In this document: in pieces, positions 1 through 10,200 of the stretch | Layout of the letters: each line of letters opens with the position of its first letter | How positions within the stretch are numbered: the stretch's first letter is position 1 | Assembly (NCBI GenBank): GCA_009801015.1 | Contig: VHZZ01013653.1 | Location: 19,823-43,681 of the forward strand | DNA: 23,859 nt | Direction of reading: 5' to 3' | Origin: Silene noctiflora | Taxonomy: Eukaryota; Streptophyta; Magnoliopsida; Caryophyllales; Caryophyllaceae | The notes under the pieces: model-generated | What the model was told of the DNA's origin: nothing | Seen by the model: only the letters and a program-made list of their open reading frames with translations | Databases searched by the model: none | Translations under genes and position numbers: made by a program

Positions 1-90
1 TACTCGATCGAGTACCCCACTTCCAGACTCTGACTTAAAAAGACACAGACTTACTCGACAGAGTAAGTCATACTCGGTCGAGTCACCAAA
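1..90. repeat. Cluster of TACTCGAYCGAGTA-type palindromes
   Basis: Three copies of a near-palindromic 14-mer lie within 85 bases: TACTCGATCGAGTA at 1-14 (perfect palindrome), TACTCGACAGAGTA at 52-65 and TACTCGGTCGAGT at 71-83. The spacing is irregular. This looks like the edge of a dispersed repeat or transposon end that continues to the left of the window, rather than part of the gene promoter. Nothing coding is visible here. The assignment is inference; the palindromes are directly visible. Confidence 0.45.
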
Positions 91-345
91 GGCAGAGAAA
101 ATCGTAGTATTACAGTATATATAAACGGTAAACCGACCTAAAAAGCCCACAAAAGGCGCAAACACATCATTACATGGAGGGTTTACTCAGTGCGCACCGA
201 CAGTAGCAGTCAACGGGTTCCTCGTGAAAAAAAAAATATTGCGTTTCGTCCAAGTAAACCACCCCTTTATCTTTACTTTTATATTTTCCCCAACGCCGAC
301 TTAATTAGCCGTTTATAAAGGCCCCTTCTCTCTCTATCCTCTCTC
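91..345 (+). promoter_or_regulatory. Putative core promoter of the RCD1-like gene
   Basis: A TATA-box-like GTTTATAAAG lies at 311-320. It is followed at the usual distance by a pyrimidine-rich CTCTCTCTC tract (about 327-356), typical of plant transcription start regions and leaders. A second TATATAAA-like stretch occurs near 117-124. The position fits the RCD1-like gene on the same strand, whose untranslated leader appears to begin here. The start site itself cannot be read from sequence; I infer about 340-350. Confidence 0.5.
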
Positions 346-381
346 TCTCCCTTACTTTTACTCTCACCTTCTTCGATCTAG
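345..381 (+). other. RCD1: Putative first 5'UTR exon (non-coding) of RCD1-like gene
   Basis: A CT-rich leader ends in CTTCGATCTAG followed by GTATTT, a good plant 5' splice site. No ATG lies in this short stretch. A matching acceptor is the CTGACAG at 3031-3037, immediately before the leader sequence that carries the coding start. The 5' boundary is uncertain by tens of bases. Untranslated-leader introns are common in plant genes and are consistent with this family, but only cDNA evidence would settle the structure. Confidence 0.45.
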
Positions 382-3037
382 GTATTTCTTTATTTTATTC
401 CACTTTTTCATCAATTAATTAATTACTTGTATTTTTATCATGTATCTTATTCAATCACTTCTTCGCTTCACCTAATTTCGCTTCTATTACATTTGTGTTG
501 TTGACTTGTTGATGATTTTGTTTTTGAGGTATGTAAATTGTTGAGATATCAAGTGTTAATATTACTGTTATGTTTGCATGTTTTTATTTTATTTTATTTT
601 ATTTTGAATTCAGTTGTTTACTTATTGCTTGTGGAAGATATTTTCTCTCACTGTGTTTCAAGTTGTTGTTTGTGCTACAATTAGGGCTGGGTGTTAGGAA
701 ACTCGCTTTTGCGAAGCTAATAGTGGGTTTGGATAGGGGGTTTTAGAGGGAAAGGAAAGGGAGGGATGTGTTTTCCATTGTTTCCTTCCTATAAGGCAAA
801 ATAGAATATTCGCTTATGTTTTAATCGAATTTTCTGTCAAAAGTTGTCAACTTTTTTATGCTTTCTGCTATATTGCATATGGAACCAAAGGTATTCAGTT
901 GGTGTGTACAACTGTTCCAAATTTGTTTGATATGTTACATTATAGTCAACTTGGTCGATGAGGTGGTCATTCACAAGAAAATCTTGCATAACCTGTTGCC
1001 AAGTTATGATTTTTTTGATGAGGTGGATGACGATTTAATTTGCAGCCAACTTTCGCGGGAAAAGTTCCCTGGCCACATAAGGTTTATTGCTTAGTTTTAA
1101 AAAGCACATGCCTGACACGCTTAAGCTCAAGCCTCAGTGAAGCACCCATAGAGCGCCTTATTTGCAACTTTTTAAGTATTTTGAATTGATAAATTCTTTC
1201 TTCACTCGGAGTCTGATATAAAAATCTACAATACTCTTGTTTTGATGGCATACCTAACTGGATGGAAATTTATTTAGAACGCCAACTCTAGTTATTTTAG
1301 ATGTACACAGAACACCGTAAAGCTAGTCTTTTTGTCTACAAATACAACAAAGGGGTCTTTGGATGGCAATAGTCTCAATGTAGTAACAAATCATTAACAA
1401 AAATGATTGGTGGTGTACACATAATGAAGCACATCAAGTGATCCAGACTACCAGATTTCATGTATTTCGTTTAATATGCATTTTCGCCCCTTCTCTCTAC
1501 TCATTACTATCTTGCACATTAGCTCTCTTTAAAATCTAGAAAATGACTTTGTTGCATAAGATTTTATGTTGAAAATACAAATTGTTTTAAAAAAAATCGT
1601 CTAGAATGAGGCAGGCAGCCTTGGTGCACACTCACCTTGTAAAACTAAGGTATGGCTTTATGAACCTGAAATCATAAAAACTTAGGGGGTGTTTGGTTGA
1701 GTCCCCCGAAATGTTTGGTTGAGGGATTTTGGAATGGAGTTAGATACCCCAATGGATTCAAACTCCTCCCCAACCCCTTGGAATCGAAACCCAGCTCTCC
1801 CCATTCGTTTCAAACTTTATTCCCTTCTCTTATTGACTTAGAATCAACCAAACGATTTTTAGACGGAATGGATATAGAACCCATACTTTTACGGCATCAT
1901 ATTCTAATCCATTCCGTTCCAAACTATTGAACCAAACAGCCCCTTAATAATGATTGTTTGTTTATAATTTTGGAATTTATTTCATTTATCAATCAATGTT
2001 ACATGTATTGTTTATAGTAATAATTGATTTTTTTGAACGTTTCTGTGGTCCGGGCGCTTCTCCTGAGTCTTGAGCTTAATTGTACGCAGTTGGCAGGTAT
2101 TGTGGAGTAACTGTATGAGCTGATTAGCAAACTTACCAGTAAGTGTGTAAGTATCCCAGGGATTACAATGAGACTATAAGAAGTTTACAGGATCGCCTGC
2201 TGATTGAAACTTTCTTTTCGGCATTTTGTAAGATTACAACTGGACTACTTTAAGTAATTGTTAGCTTGGTGAATTTTCTTTTCTTAATTGTGTGTCAAGT
2301 TGATAAAGTAGTAGTTATACATTCTTGACACAATTAGTGATCAAGTCATTACTCATTCGTATATAGCCTCGTTAACATGGGATTAGGGCTGCATACAACA
2401 GTCTGCATTTTTTAAAAAAAATTGTGGAGAAGAATAGTTCTACCCCTCACACTTTCAGGGCACAACTCTTTCTCACTTTTCCACTGCATCAAAAGAAGAC
2501 GACTACCTCTAGTTTTGTGAAGTAGTTCACTTGCACGTGTCCAAATTCAGTTTTTGTAGATCCAGATAGTCTCATATTTGTTTATCTTCCGTACTTTCCT
2601 TTCAATTTGAAGTGAGGATTTTTAAAATCTGGTTCCTCACTAGCTTAAAGTACCTTTGTATTGTTTGTCTTTTTTACTTACTACCTCAGGCAACCGAGAT
2701 GGTAACAGTCTTATTTATCTGATAATGTTTTGGTAAAGGCTCTTGAATAAATGGGGGTGTAACATTGAGTTTAATGTGATTGTTCTGTGTTTTTGCAGGT
2801 ACTTAATTTTTCAATTATTTCTTTTATAGCTCTGAGGAAAGAATGTTAGTTGTGGTCAGGTAGCTCTAGTCATGTTCTGCTTGGACATGTATTTTCTGTA
2901 ATCTAATTTTGGTCTGTTTGATATACAGATGGTTAATGTTTGATTTTTGTAGTGTGAACATTCTCATGTGCTCTGAATTCCTTTGTGCTTTTCTAAGGTT
3001 GACAATCAAAATTAATATGCAAAATTTTGGCTGACAG
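382..3037 (+). other. Putative 5'UTR intron (about 2.66 kb)
   Basis: This T-rich, stop-rich stretch lies between the inferred donor (GTATTT at 382) and acceptor (CTGACAG, 3031-3037). It contains a PIF/Harbinger-like MITE (1685-1943) and otherwise only low-complexity AT sequence. Two other acceptor-like sites, TTTTTGCAG (ending near 2798) and TTTTATAG (ending near 2829), followed by a donor-like CAG|GTAGCT near 2860, could define an extra small leader exon. No coding sequence is convincing here. Confidence 0.4.
1685..1943. mobile_element. PIF/Harbinger (Tourist-like) MITE, 259 bp
   Basis: The left end GGGGGTGTTTGGTTGA and the right end TCAACCAAACAGCCCC-like (TGAACCAAACAGCCCC) are inverted repeats of about 16 bp with two or three mismatches. 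The element is flanked by direct TTA repeats at 1682-1684 and 1944-1946, the 3-bp target duplication typical of PIF/Harbinger elements. Part of the left end (TGTTTGGTTGAG) is repeated at about 1710-1724. It has no transposase, so it is non-autonomous. It sits inside the putative 5'UTR intron of the RCD1-like gene. The 77-codon reading frame across it is incidental. Confidence 0.8.
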
Positions 3038-3171
3038 GATTGAAAATATGTATATTATGGCACCCGTGTCACACTCCTAATCTGTACATAAGGGACTAAA
3101 GTTGTGTGGCTTTGCTGGAGGTGAACATTTGGCTTTAGATCTGTTTATAGGGATTGATATACTAGGTACCA
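3038..3171 (+). other. RCD1: Putative second 5'UTR exon with a 10-codon uORF
   Basis: This leader follows the acceptor CTGACAG and runs to the main start codon. An in-frame TAG at 3163-3165, only two codons upstream of the ATG at 3172, fixes that ATG as the first possible start in its frame. A short upstream ORF (3048-3080, MYIMAPVSHS then TAA) lies in this exon and could dampen translation of the main frame if it is present in the mRNA. The exon boundary is inferred from the splice consensus only. Confidence 0.45.
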
Positions 3172-4289
3172 ATGGAATCGAATTTCGCAAAGGTGTTGGA
3201 TAGTCGTCGCAGCGTTTTTGTTGATTTGAAGAGGAATAAATCAGCTAGATTTGCTACTTACTTGTCCGGAGCCTCTCGCAACGCTGTCTCACGCCACTCA
3301 ACTCCAAAATCATCTTTAGTGAGGCTTGGCAAACGTAAGAAACCTGATGTGTGCAAAGCTAGGTGCAGAAGTTGCAACCTTACTCGTCATAGGTCTGTAT
3401 CAAGATATTATAGGAATTACATGAAAAGTGGGACACCGAAACGTTTGATGTTTTACCTGAACGGGGGATGGGTAGATCATGATGTGGAAGTCATTACCCT
3501 GGTTCGGAAAGAGTTTGAGCTTAAAAAAGCAACTATTGAAGTGAATTTCAGTGGTCATCATCTCGTATTTGATTTTGTGCGTATGGTCCAGTTCAACTTT
3601 TTAACTGCTTTGGAGCTTCCCATGGCATGGATTGATGAAGATGGGGGCTGTTTCTTTCCTGAACTTTACACTGATGCTGATGAGCAGTATGGATGTTTTC
3701 ACTCTAAGAAACAGAAAGAACTGTCATCTCTCTCAGTGCAACAGGGTGCTCAAGAAATTGAACTGCAAATTGAAATAAATGTTAATGGTGTTGATGACAC
3801 CAAGGTTGTGGAATATTGTGGTGAAACTAGCCCTGTTGTAAAACGAATTAAAGTTGGACAAATTGCAGAGGTGGAAGATAGTTGTGATAAAGTGTCTGAT
3901 GTGCGGATAAATGACAATGTTAAGGATGATCAAATTGCAGATTCAAAAACGGATACCGATATTGAAAAATCAGACTTGAATTTGGATGCTGACACTGTGG
4001 CAGATATGTTTCTAGCTGGCATGAGCATGGCTGATGTTGTAAATACGGTAGCAATAGGTTCAAATACTGGTTCTGCGTGTCAGAGTCGGTTAGAGCTTTT
4101 TCTGAAGCAGGTTGAGATTACAAGGAAGTTCCGTGGTGATGCTAATGTTCGTTACGCATGGCTTTCATCTACAAAAGACGCATCTTCTTCTATAATGGCA
4201 TATGGGCTTGGGCATTTTGGACTTCAACAAATTAAGTCCGCTTATGGAATTGGTGTCCATCTCTCAGCTGCAAGCTGTGCTGACACCAG
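3172..4289 (+). CDS. RCD1: RCD1 coding exon 1: N-terminus, WWE and start of PARP fold
   Basis: Residues 1-372 plus two bases of codon 373. The WWE domain is recognisable from MFYLNGGWVDHD (93-104), followed by conserved hydrophobic positions through DFVRMVQ (134-140). After a poorly conserved acidic linker, the PARP-like fold begins near 300 with LELFLKQVEITRKFRGDANV-type sequence and runs to YGIGVHLSAA. The exon ends at GACACCAG|GTTGCA. The reading frame stays open 59 codons past the donor, but that extension is a poly-Phe run and intron-like sequence, so it is not coding in the spliced message. The following exon resumes exactly at the conserved ANYCDVDENG motif. Confidence 0.93.
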
Positions 4290-7200
4290 GTTGCACTTTT
4301 TTTTTTTTTTTTTTTTTTTTTTTCATATTATTTTTACACATGAATGCTATTTATCTATGTGTACTGACACTTACATCTCCACACACACATACGTACATAC
4401 TTCAGCTATTGATGTATGTGCTTGCACTCGCGCACATTTGTATATGGATATCATTAACCTTTGTTAGGTACTAAAGAGGCGGTTGACCTGGAAATATGTC
4501 TATATGTGAGCCTGTGAGGGATTTAGATATAATAAAATTGAAATTGTGTAAGCATTTAGACGAATGATCTGGGTGAAAGAGTGTACTATATTTCGAGGAA
4601 GTTAAGTTTCCAGAGGTCGTGGATGATCTCTTAGAATGATTTCTAGCTTGAGAGTGTCAGAGCAATTTATATTACCCTTCTAAATACTCCCTTGATTACC
4701 TGGATTGACTACATTTCTTTTTGGCCAAGGCCTTTGGAGATGGAAAATATGTAAGAAGAGAGTGGGTTCCACACCGGGAGTATTTTACGTGGTACTTTTT
4801 ACCCAAAATGGACAAGTAGTGAATTGATTTGAATGTCCTAAAAAAGAAAATGTAACAGATTGATGATTAACCAGAGTTTCACATTTGAGATGATCTTTAG
4901 GTTGGAAGTAGAATCCTCGCTGAGGTTTGTTAGCACATGTTACTCCAGAGTCCTATTTCCAGCATATCATGCATGACATAGTGGATGCTTGCAGCGCAGG
5001 GATACCATGGTTAAGGAATATAATGTCAACAGAAGTTATCTACTCATTGATTTGGTTGGTATTGTCTAGAAAGGCCTTTGGTAGGGAGATGTCAGTTTTC
5101 AAATTGGCCAGTGTAGACAGAAATTTATCACGGAGGAAGATTGTTGATAGATCTGATTGATAGGGCAGGCTTTTACCTTGGGGACTATTGCTGCCTGCCT
5201 ATGTAGTTCAATACAATCTCGTTCTATAATCTTTTTGTTTGAAGGATGTGCACTTGTAGACACTTTCCTAGGAAGTAGCCATTAAATTTGCAAGCTGTTG
5301 TATAATTTATTGACTTGATCCTGACATTGATTATTAATAGAGCATACTGGTGAGCACGGACATTCATCAATGATAATATTCACCATTAGTTCTGTATGTT
5401 TTGAGGTTGAATACAGAGATGAGCTGCTATATGAGCATATGAGCTTATTTGCTCTCCACTTCTCTTTACTCCCAAGTAATCAGCTTGTTTAGCATGTCTT
5501 TTCATTGAAGAAATTATTTACTGTGAGATATGTACTATATGTACCGCAAATGATATTGGCCATATCAAATAATATCTTGGTATTTGGGTGAATTTTGATG
5601 ATAATATTCTTAGAAGCTTAGTCAGGATTTTATGAGAGAATCGTTCTGGTGTCTTGAGTCACTGAACTCTATTTCAGAGGTGGGAAATTCCTCTCTTGGA
5701 TATAGAAGTAGTATATTGATTCTGTCTACAATGATGGTCCATAACTTCTAAATAGACCTGTTTGTGTGCGCTTAATTTCTTTGGTATGCGCTTAATTTCT
5801 TTCCAGCTGTCATACACTCATACTCTCAAGGTTTAAAATCTCGGCCACAGCGACTCCTCGTAACCAATAAGGTTACTTTGACAGCATTTGGAGGAGTGCC
5901 ACTATAGCATAATGACCGAGATCAGGCCGCTTTGGACAATTCTCAGATCATCCCTCAAACAGAGATGTAATATGCACTGTCAAAGTTTCTTTATAGCTGC
6001 TGTTATCTTAAAAGTCCACATTTCCTTTTTCATCAAGATCTTGTTCCCTTTAGGAAGGGTTTGTACAGAATATGAGAGCAACATAATTACTTTCTTCCCT
6101 AGATTTTTTTCTTTTCCAAAGAGATGTTGGTTCATTTATTCAGCAAATTATTGAGCCTATGCACCTTTAGTGTTTAAAGCTTTTCATTATCCATGGCACG
6201 AAATAAATATCTCGTCTTGGCTGCTGTGTTATCCTTGTGTCTGTTAGAATCATTTTATATTTACATGTATCTTGTACTGTTTGAATACTTCACACATCTT
6301 CACCCCCTTCCTCAAAAGTACATGCATGCATTCTCTCCAGCAATATTTGTACAAAATATGAGAGTAACCTGTTGCTTTACAGTGCAAACTATTGTGATGT
6401 TGACGAAAACGGAGTGCGGTATATGGTTCTTTGTCGTGTAATTATGGGTAATATGGAGATGGTTCATGCTGGATCCAAGCAATTCCACCCTAGTAGCGAG
6501 AATTTTGACAGTGGAGTTGATGATCTTCAAAATCCACGACAATATGTGGTGTGGAGCATGAACATCAGTACACACATATGTCCTGAGTATGTTGTTAGTT
6601 TCAAGGTTCCAAACAGTGAAGGTGACTTTTTTACGCCTTTCTATTCCTTAACACAAGTTCCTTTTTCATTTCTTGGTGCTTATATGGCAATATCTACCGC
6701 TTTCTCGATGCATGATTAGCTGTTTCATATTGTTATTTTATTTCTGGGGCAAAAGGTACGCTAATTGTTAGCTCTTGCAAGGCTTTGCCATATGTGCTAA
6801 ACGGTTTTAGCGAGTTGAACTGGAAAATCAGTGGTGCTGGTTATTGATTGATATTTCCTGGAGGCACAGTGACAGTTTCACTTTCTCGCTGCTCCTTTCT
6901 TGTAATTTTTTCTCATCATTTTTTATGTCCTGTATTTTATTACTTTTGCTTGAGTACTAGCTTTACTATCTAATGCAGGCTCTGTTAAGTATGACGACAA
7001 GCATGAAACTTCAAGAGCTAAGGCGGTTCATGGAAACCCCATTAATACAACTAAAGCAGGGGTTGCCATTGACGTGGTAAGTTCTCTGAAATATCTGCAT
7101 TTTGACCAGTTCCTCTGCTTTCCTTGCACATAGTTGCACGTTGATGCATACATTATGTATCTCTTTTTCTAAAAGATGTTTCATTAGCTGTCTTGACCTA

Positions 7201-10200
7201 TGGCTTTTTGAGTGTGATGTGTGGGTTCTAAAATTGTCAGTGTTTTAGTTGTGTAGACATTAATTGACCTAAGACTACGAAGAATTGTTTATCGTCAGAT
7301 TTATTGCTAGTTTAGGCTTGATACACTTAGAACTTCTCCTTTGTGCATGGACGACAATTTGGATGTACGATAGTTTAAGTTCTGCCTGACGCGATTACAA
7401 TTCATACACCTTTGTGATCTGTATGGCTCGTTCAAAACTGGCATTCCTTTGAGGTCTTGGTCTCCAGGGTTTCTCCACCCTCTTATTTTGTAAGGTTCTT
7501 TACCTTCCAGGATCCTAACCTTGTATGAGGTCCCTATTTGGTAAATGGTTGCATCCTGGGAATAGTATGTTTGAAACTGATTGATTTTACAGTTAATTTT
7601 AATATCATAATTCAACACTTTAATTAGTTTTCAGCCAGGTCTTGGTCTCCAGGTTTTCTGCGCCCTCTTATTTTGTAAGGTTCTGTTACCTTCCGGGATC
7701 CTAACCTTGTATCAGGTTCCTATATGGTAAATGGTCCTGGGAATAATGTGTTTGAAAGTGATGATTATTACCCGTTACTTTTAATGTCACAATTCAACAC
7801 TTCAATTTTTTCAGCCAGGTATGGGAAATAGTTGCCACCCTGGGAATATTGTGTTTGAAATGTGTCTATTTTTCCCCGTTAGTGATAGAGAATACTCCCT
7901 CCCATCCACACCAAAGGTAACACTTACCTTAATTTGGTCCATCCAAACTAAACCACCCATTCCTTTTTGGTTAAATTTTTTACCAAAGACTCCTCATACA
8001 CCCTCCTTATCTACACCCTAGGCCATTATGATTTTTACTTCATTTGCAAGTGGACCTTCTTAGATTACAGAATTGCCCTTTAACTTTTCCACTTTTCATT
8101 TAAACTTGTGCCCAAACACATGTTACCTTTGGTGTGGTGGGGTGGGAGTATAAATTAAAGGACACCAGGAGGGTGGGTGTGAGTGATACCCATGCATACT
8201 AGTAATTTGTGGTTTGGGTCATGGTCACGATTTGTAATCTCGTTTTTTTCAGCAAATATTGCCTAAACATGAGGTGAATTTAAAACAATAGTTGGGTTTT
8301 GGTGTTCTAGCCTTCAAATAATACCACAGTTTGCATATACGAAGAAGCGACAAAGTGGGTGACTCCCCATATACAAGTCGGCATGAGAATAATGTGTTTG
8401 AAATTCGTCAATTTTTCCCCTTAGTGACAGGGAACATAAATCAATGGACACGAAGAGGGTGAGTGATACCATGCATATTAGTAATTTGTGGTTTTGGTCA
8501 TGGTCGTGATATTGTAATCTTGCTATTTTCAGCAAATATTGCCTTAACATGAGGTGAATTTCAATTTTTTTTTTACAACATAGTTAGGTTTTAGTGTTCT
8601 AGCCTTGATTTAATACCATATTAGCCTTTTTGGGTCCTAGGCTTGGGTCATAAATTCAGAAAACATAAATTCAGAAAACATGTCCGGTCGAATATGGGTT
8701 TAGTTCATTTGTAACGCCTTTTTATTTGCAATATTCTAATAAAAGATGATACTCTATTAATATTAGTCTCATCTAAAAATATTTGTAGTAGTTATGTAAT
8801 CAAATTAATTACTACTTACCATTAAGATATTCATTAAATATTGTATTACTAATTTATATCTGAAATTATAGAATATTGATAGTATTTATTTATATTCTTG
8901 ATTAACATGTCTTAAATTAATTTCTTGCATTGCGTTAATTTGTTTGCAAGCAATATTTTAATCATATAAATTATTTCTTTTTAATCTCAACTTAAAATAC
9001 AACAAATATTTATTTCTTTTCATATTAGTCTCATATGTATGGTTGGATAGTTGTCATAGTTCTCACAAAATATATGTAAAGATTTACAGGTCTTTACCTT
9101 CAAAAAAAGGGGTCTGGTAGGGTCACGTTGGGTTCACTAATTGGCTGGTCATGAGTTATCTTATCTGTAAAGTGAATAAAAGTTTAGTATTGATGAAAAT
9201 GAAGCACTTGATTCCAGACCATACAAGAACCAACTATAGTCTACATGTAGAAGCAATGATATGAAAAATAGTGCTTCAGTAATAACCACATTGAAGGATA
9301 CTTGTATGAATTTTCATACCACACTGAAGACTGAGGTGTATTTGGGGATTCAAAGAATTGTGTGGAAGTGTTTTCGAACTGAGGGGTACAACTTGCCTGC
9401 TTAGTGGATATCTATGCGGTTTCTCACTAATATGATTTTTGCAACATTAGCTATGGTTAGAATTTATCGCCTTGAATTCTGTGTGAAGTTTATCTTTGTA
9501 TCTTTGGAGTTCACAATGGACTTGGTGTATGATGTTTGCACATGATATTGTGTTAATTGATGACACGAAAGAACGAGTGGAAAGGAAATTAAAACTATGG
9601 AGGAATACTTTGGAAGTGGTTTGGATCCGAAGTAAAACCGAATATTTGGAATGTAGGTTTAGAGAAGCGGGGCAATCACTTTTGATCTATGTTACTCCGA
9701 CACTTCACTCAACTGCCGTGTCGCGTGACAGACACGTGTCGGTGTCCAACACGACACGACACTTCGACACTTAAATTTAGACCACAAAATAGGAAAGTTC
9801 ACCCAAAATAGCCGTGCCCGACACCCTGACACGCGTCAGACACGACACCGTGTCGGAGAGTCGGAGTATTACAGCTTTTGATAGGAAGATCATTCAAGGT
9901 TCTGAGTTTTATTGATATTTTGGGTCTGTTATGCAAAAAAATGGAGAATTAAATGGGGATGTGACTTACAGGATTAAAGCAAGGTGGTTAATGTGGATGA
10001 GCGGTGGTTGAAGTGAAAGAGGGACAGAGGTTTTTTATGTGATCCCGGCATGCCTCATAGGTTAAAAGATAAATTGTATCGCGTGACAATCAGACCTGCA
10101 CGTTATATGGCTCCGGGTGTTTGACCGTGAAACACTGTCACGTCACGTTCAAAAGATGAGAGTGGCAGAAATTCGTATGCTACGATGGATCATGGATGTG

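Larger units (their letters stand above)
4290..6382 (+). other. Intron 1 (2093 nt) within the PARP domain
   Basis: Donor GTTGCA and acceptor TTGCTTTACAG bracket this stretch, and the spliced frame is continuous. It holds a 27-T run at 4297-4323, an AC-rich simple repeat near 4380-4400 and a 20-bp-period duplication of TGCGCTTAATTTCTTT at 5767-5802. A short similarity between 6060-6085 and 6347-6370 suggests a small local duplication. I see no transposon ends and no believable gene; the short reading frames match nothing I recognise. Confidence 0.8.

Noticed and set aside
858..1094. 78-codon frame in the 5'UTR intron
   Set aside because: No recognisable domain and no splice context; AT-rich intron of this size yields such frames by chance.
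1095..1165. Possible shared element end with 12175-12205 and 17750-17812 (GCGCCT-rich pieces)
   Set aside because: Similarity is short and compositional only; no inverted termini or target duplications could be placed.
3733..3933. Antisense frame over RCD1 exon 1
   Set aside because: Shadow of the real coding strand in the acidic linker region.
4290..4467. In-frame extension of RCD1 exon 1 through a poly-Phe stretch
   Set aside because: It lies past a GT donor, encodes homopolymer and simple-repeat residues, and splicing to 6383 restores the conserved PARP sequence.
5888..6441. Short + strand frames in intron 1
   Set aside because: Low-complexity, hydrophobic chance frames with no family resemblance; the end of the last overlaps the true exon 2 in another frame.
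6622..6719. In-frame extension of RCD1 exon 2
   Set aside because: It reads hydrophobic non-family residues to a stop; the donor at 6621/6622 joined to 6979 keeps phase and gives the expected linker.
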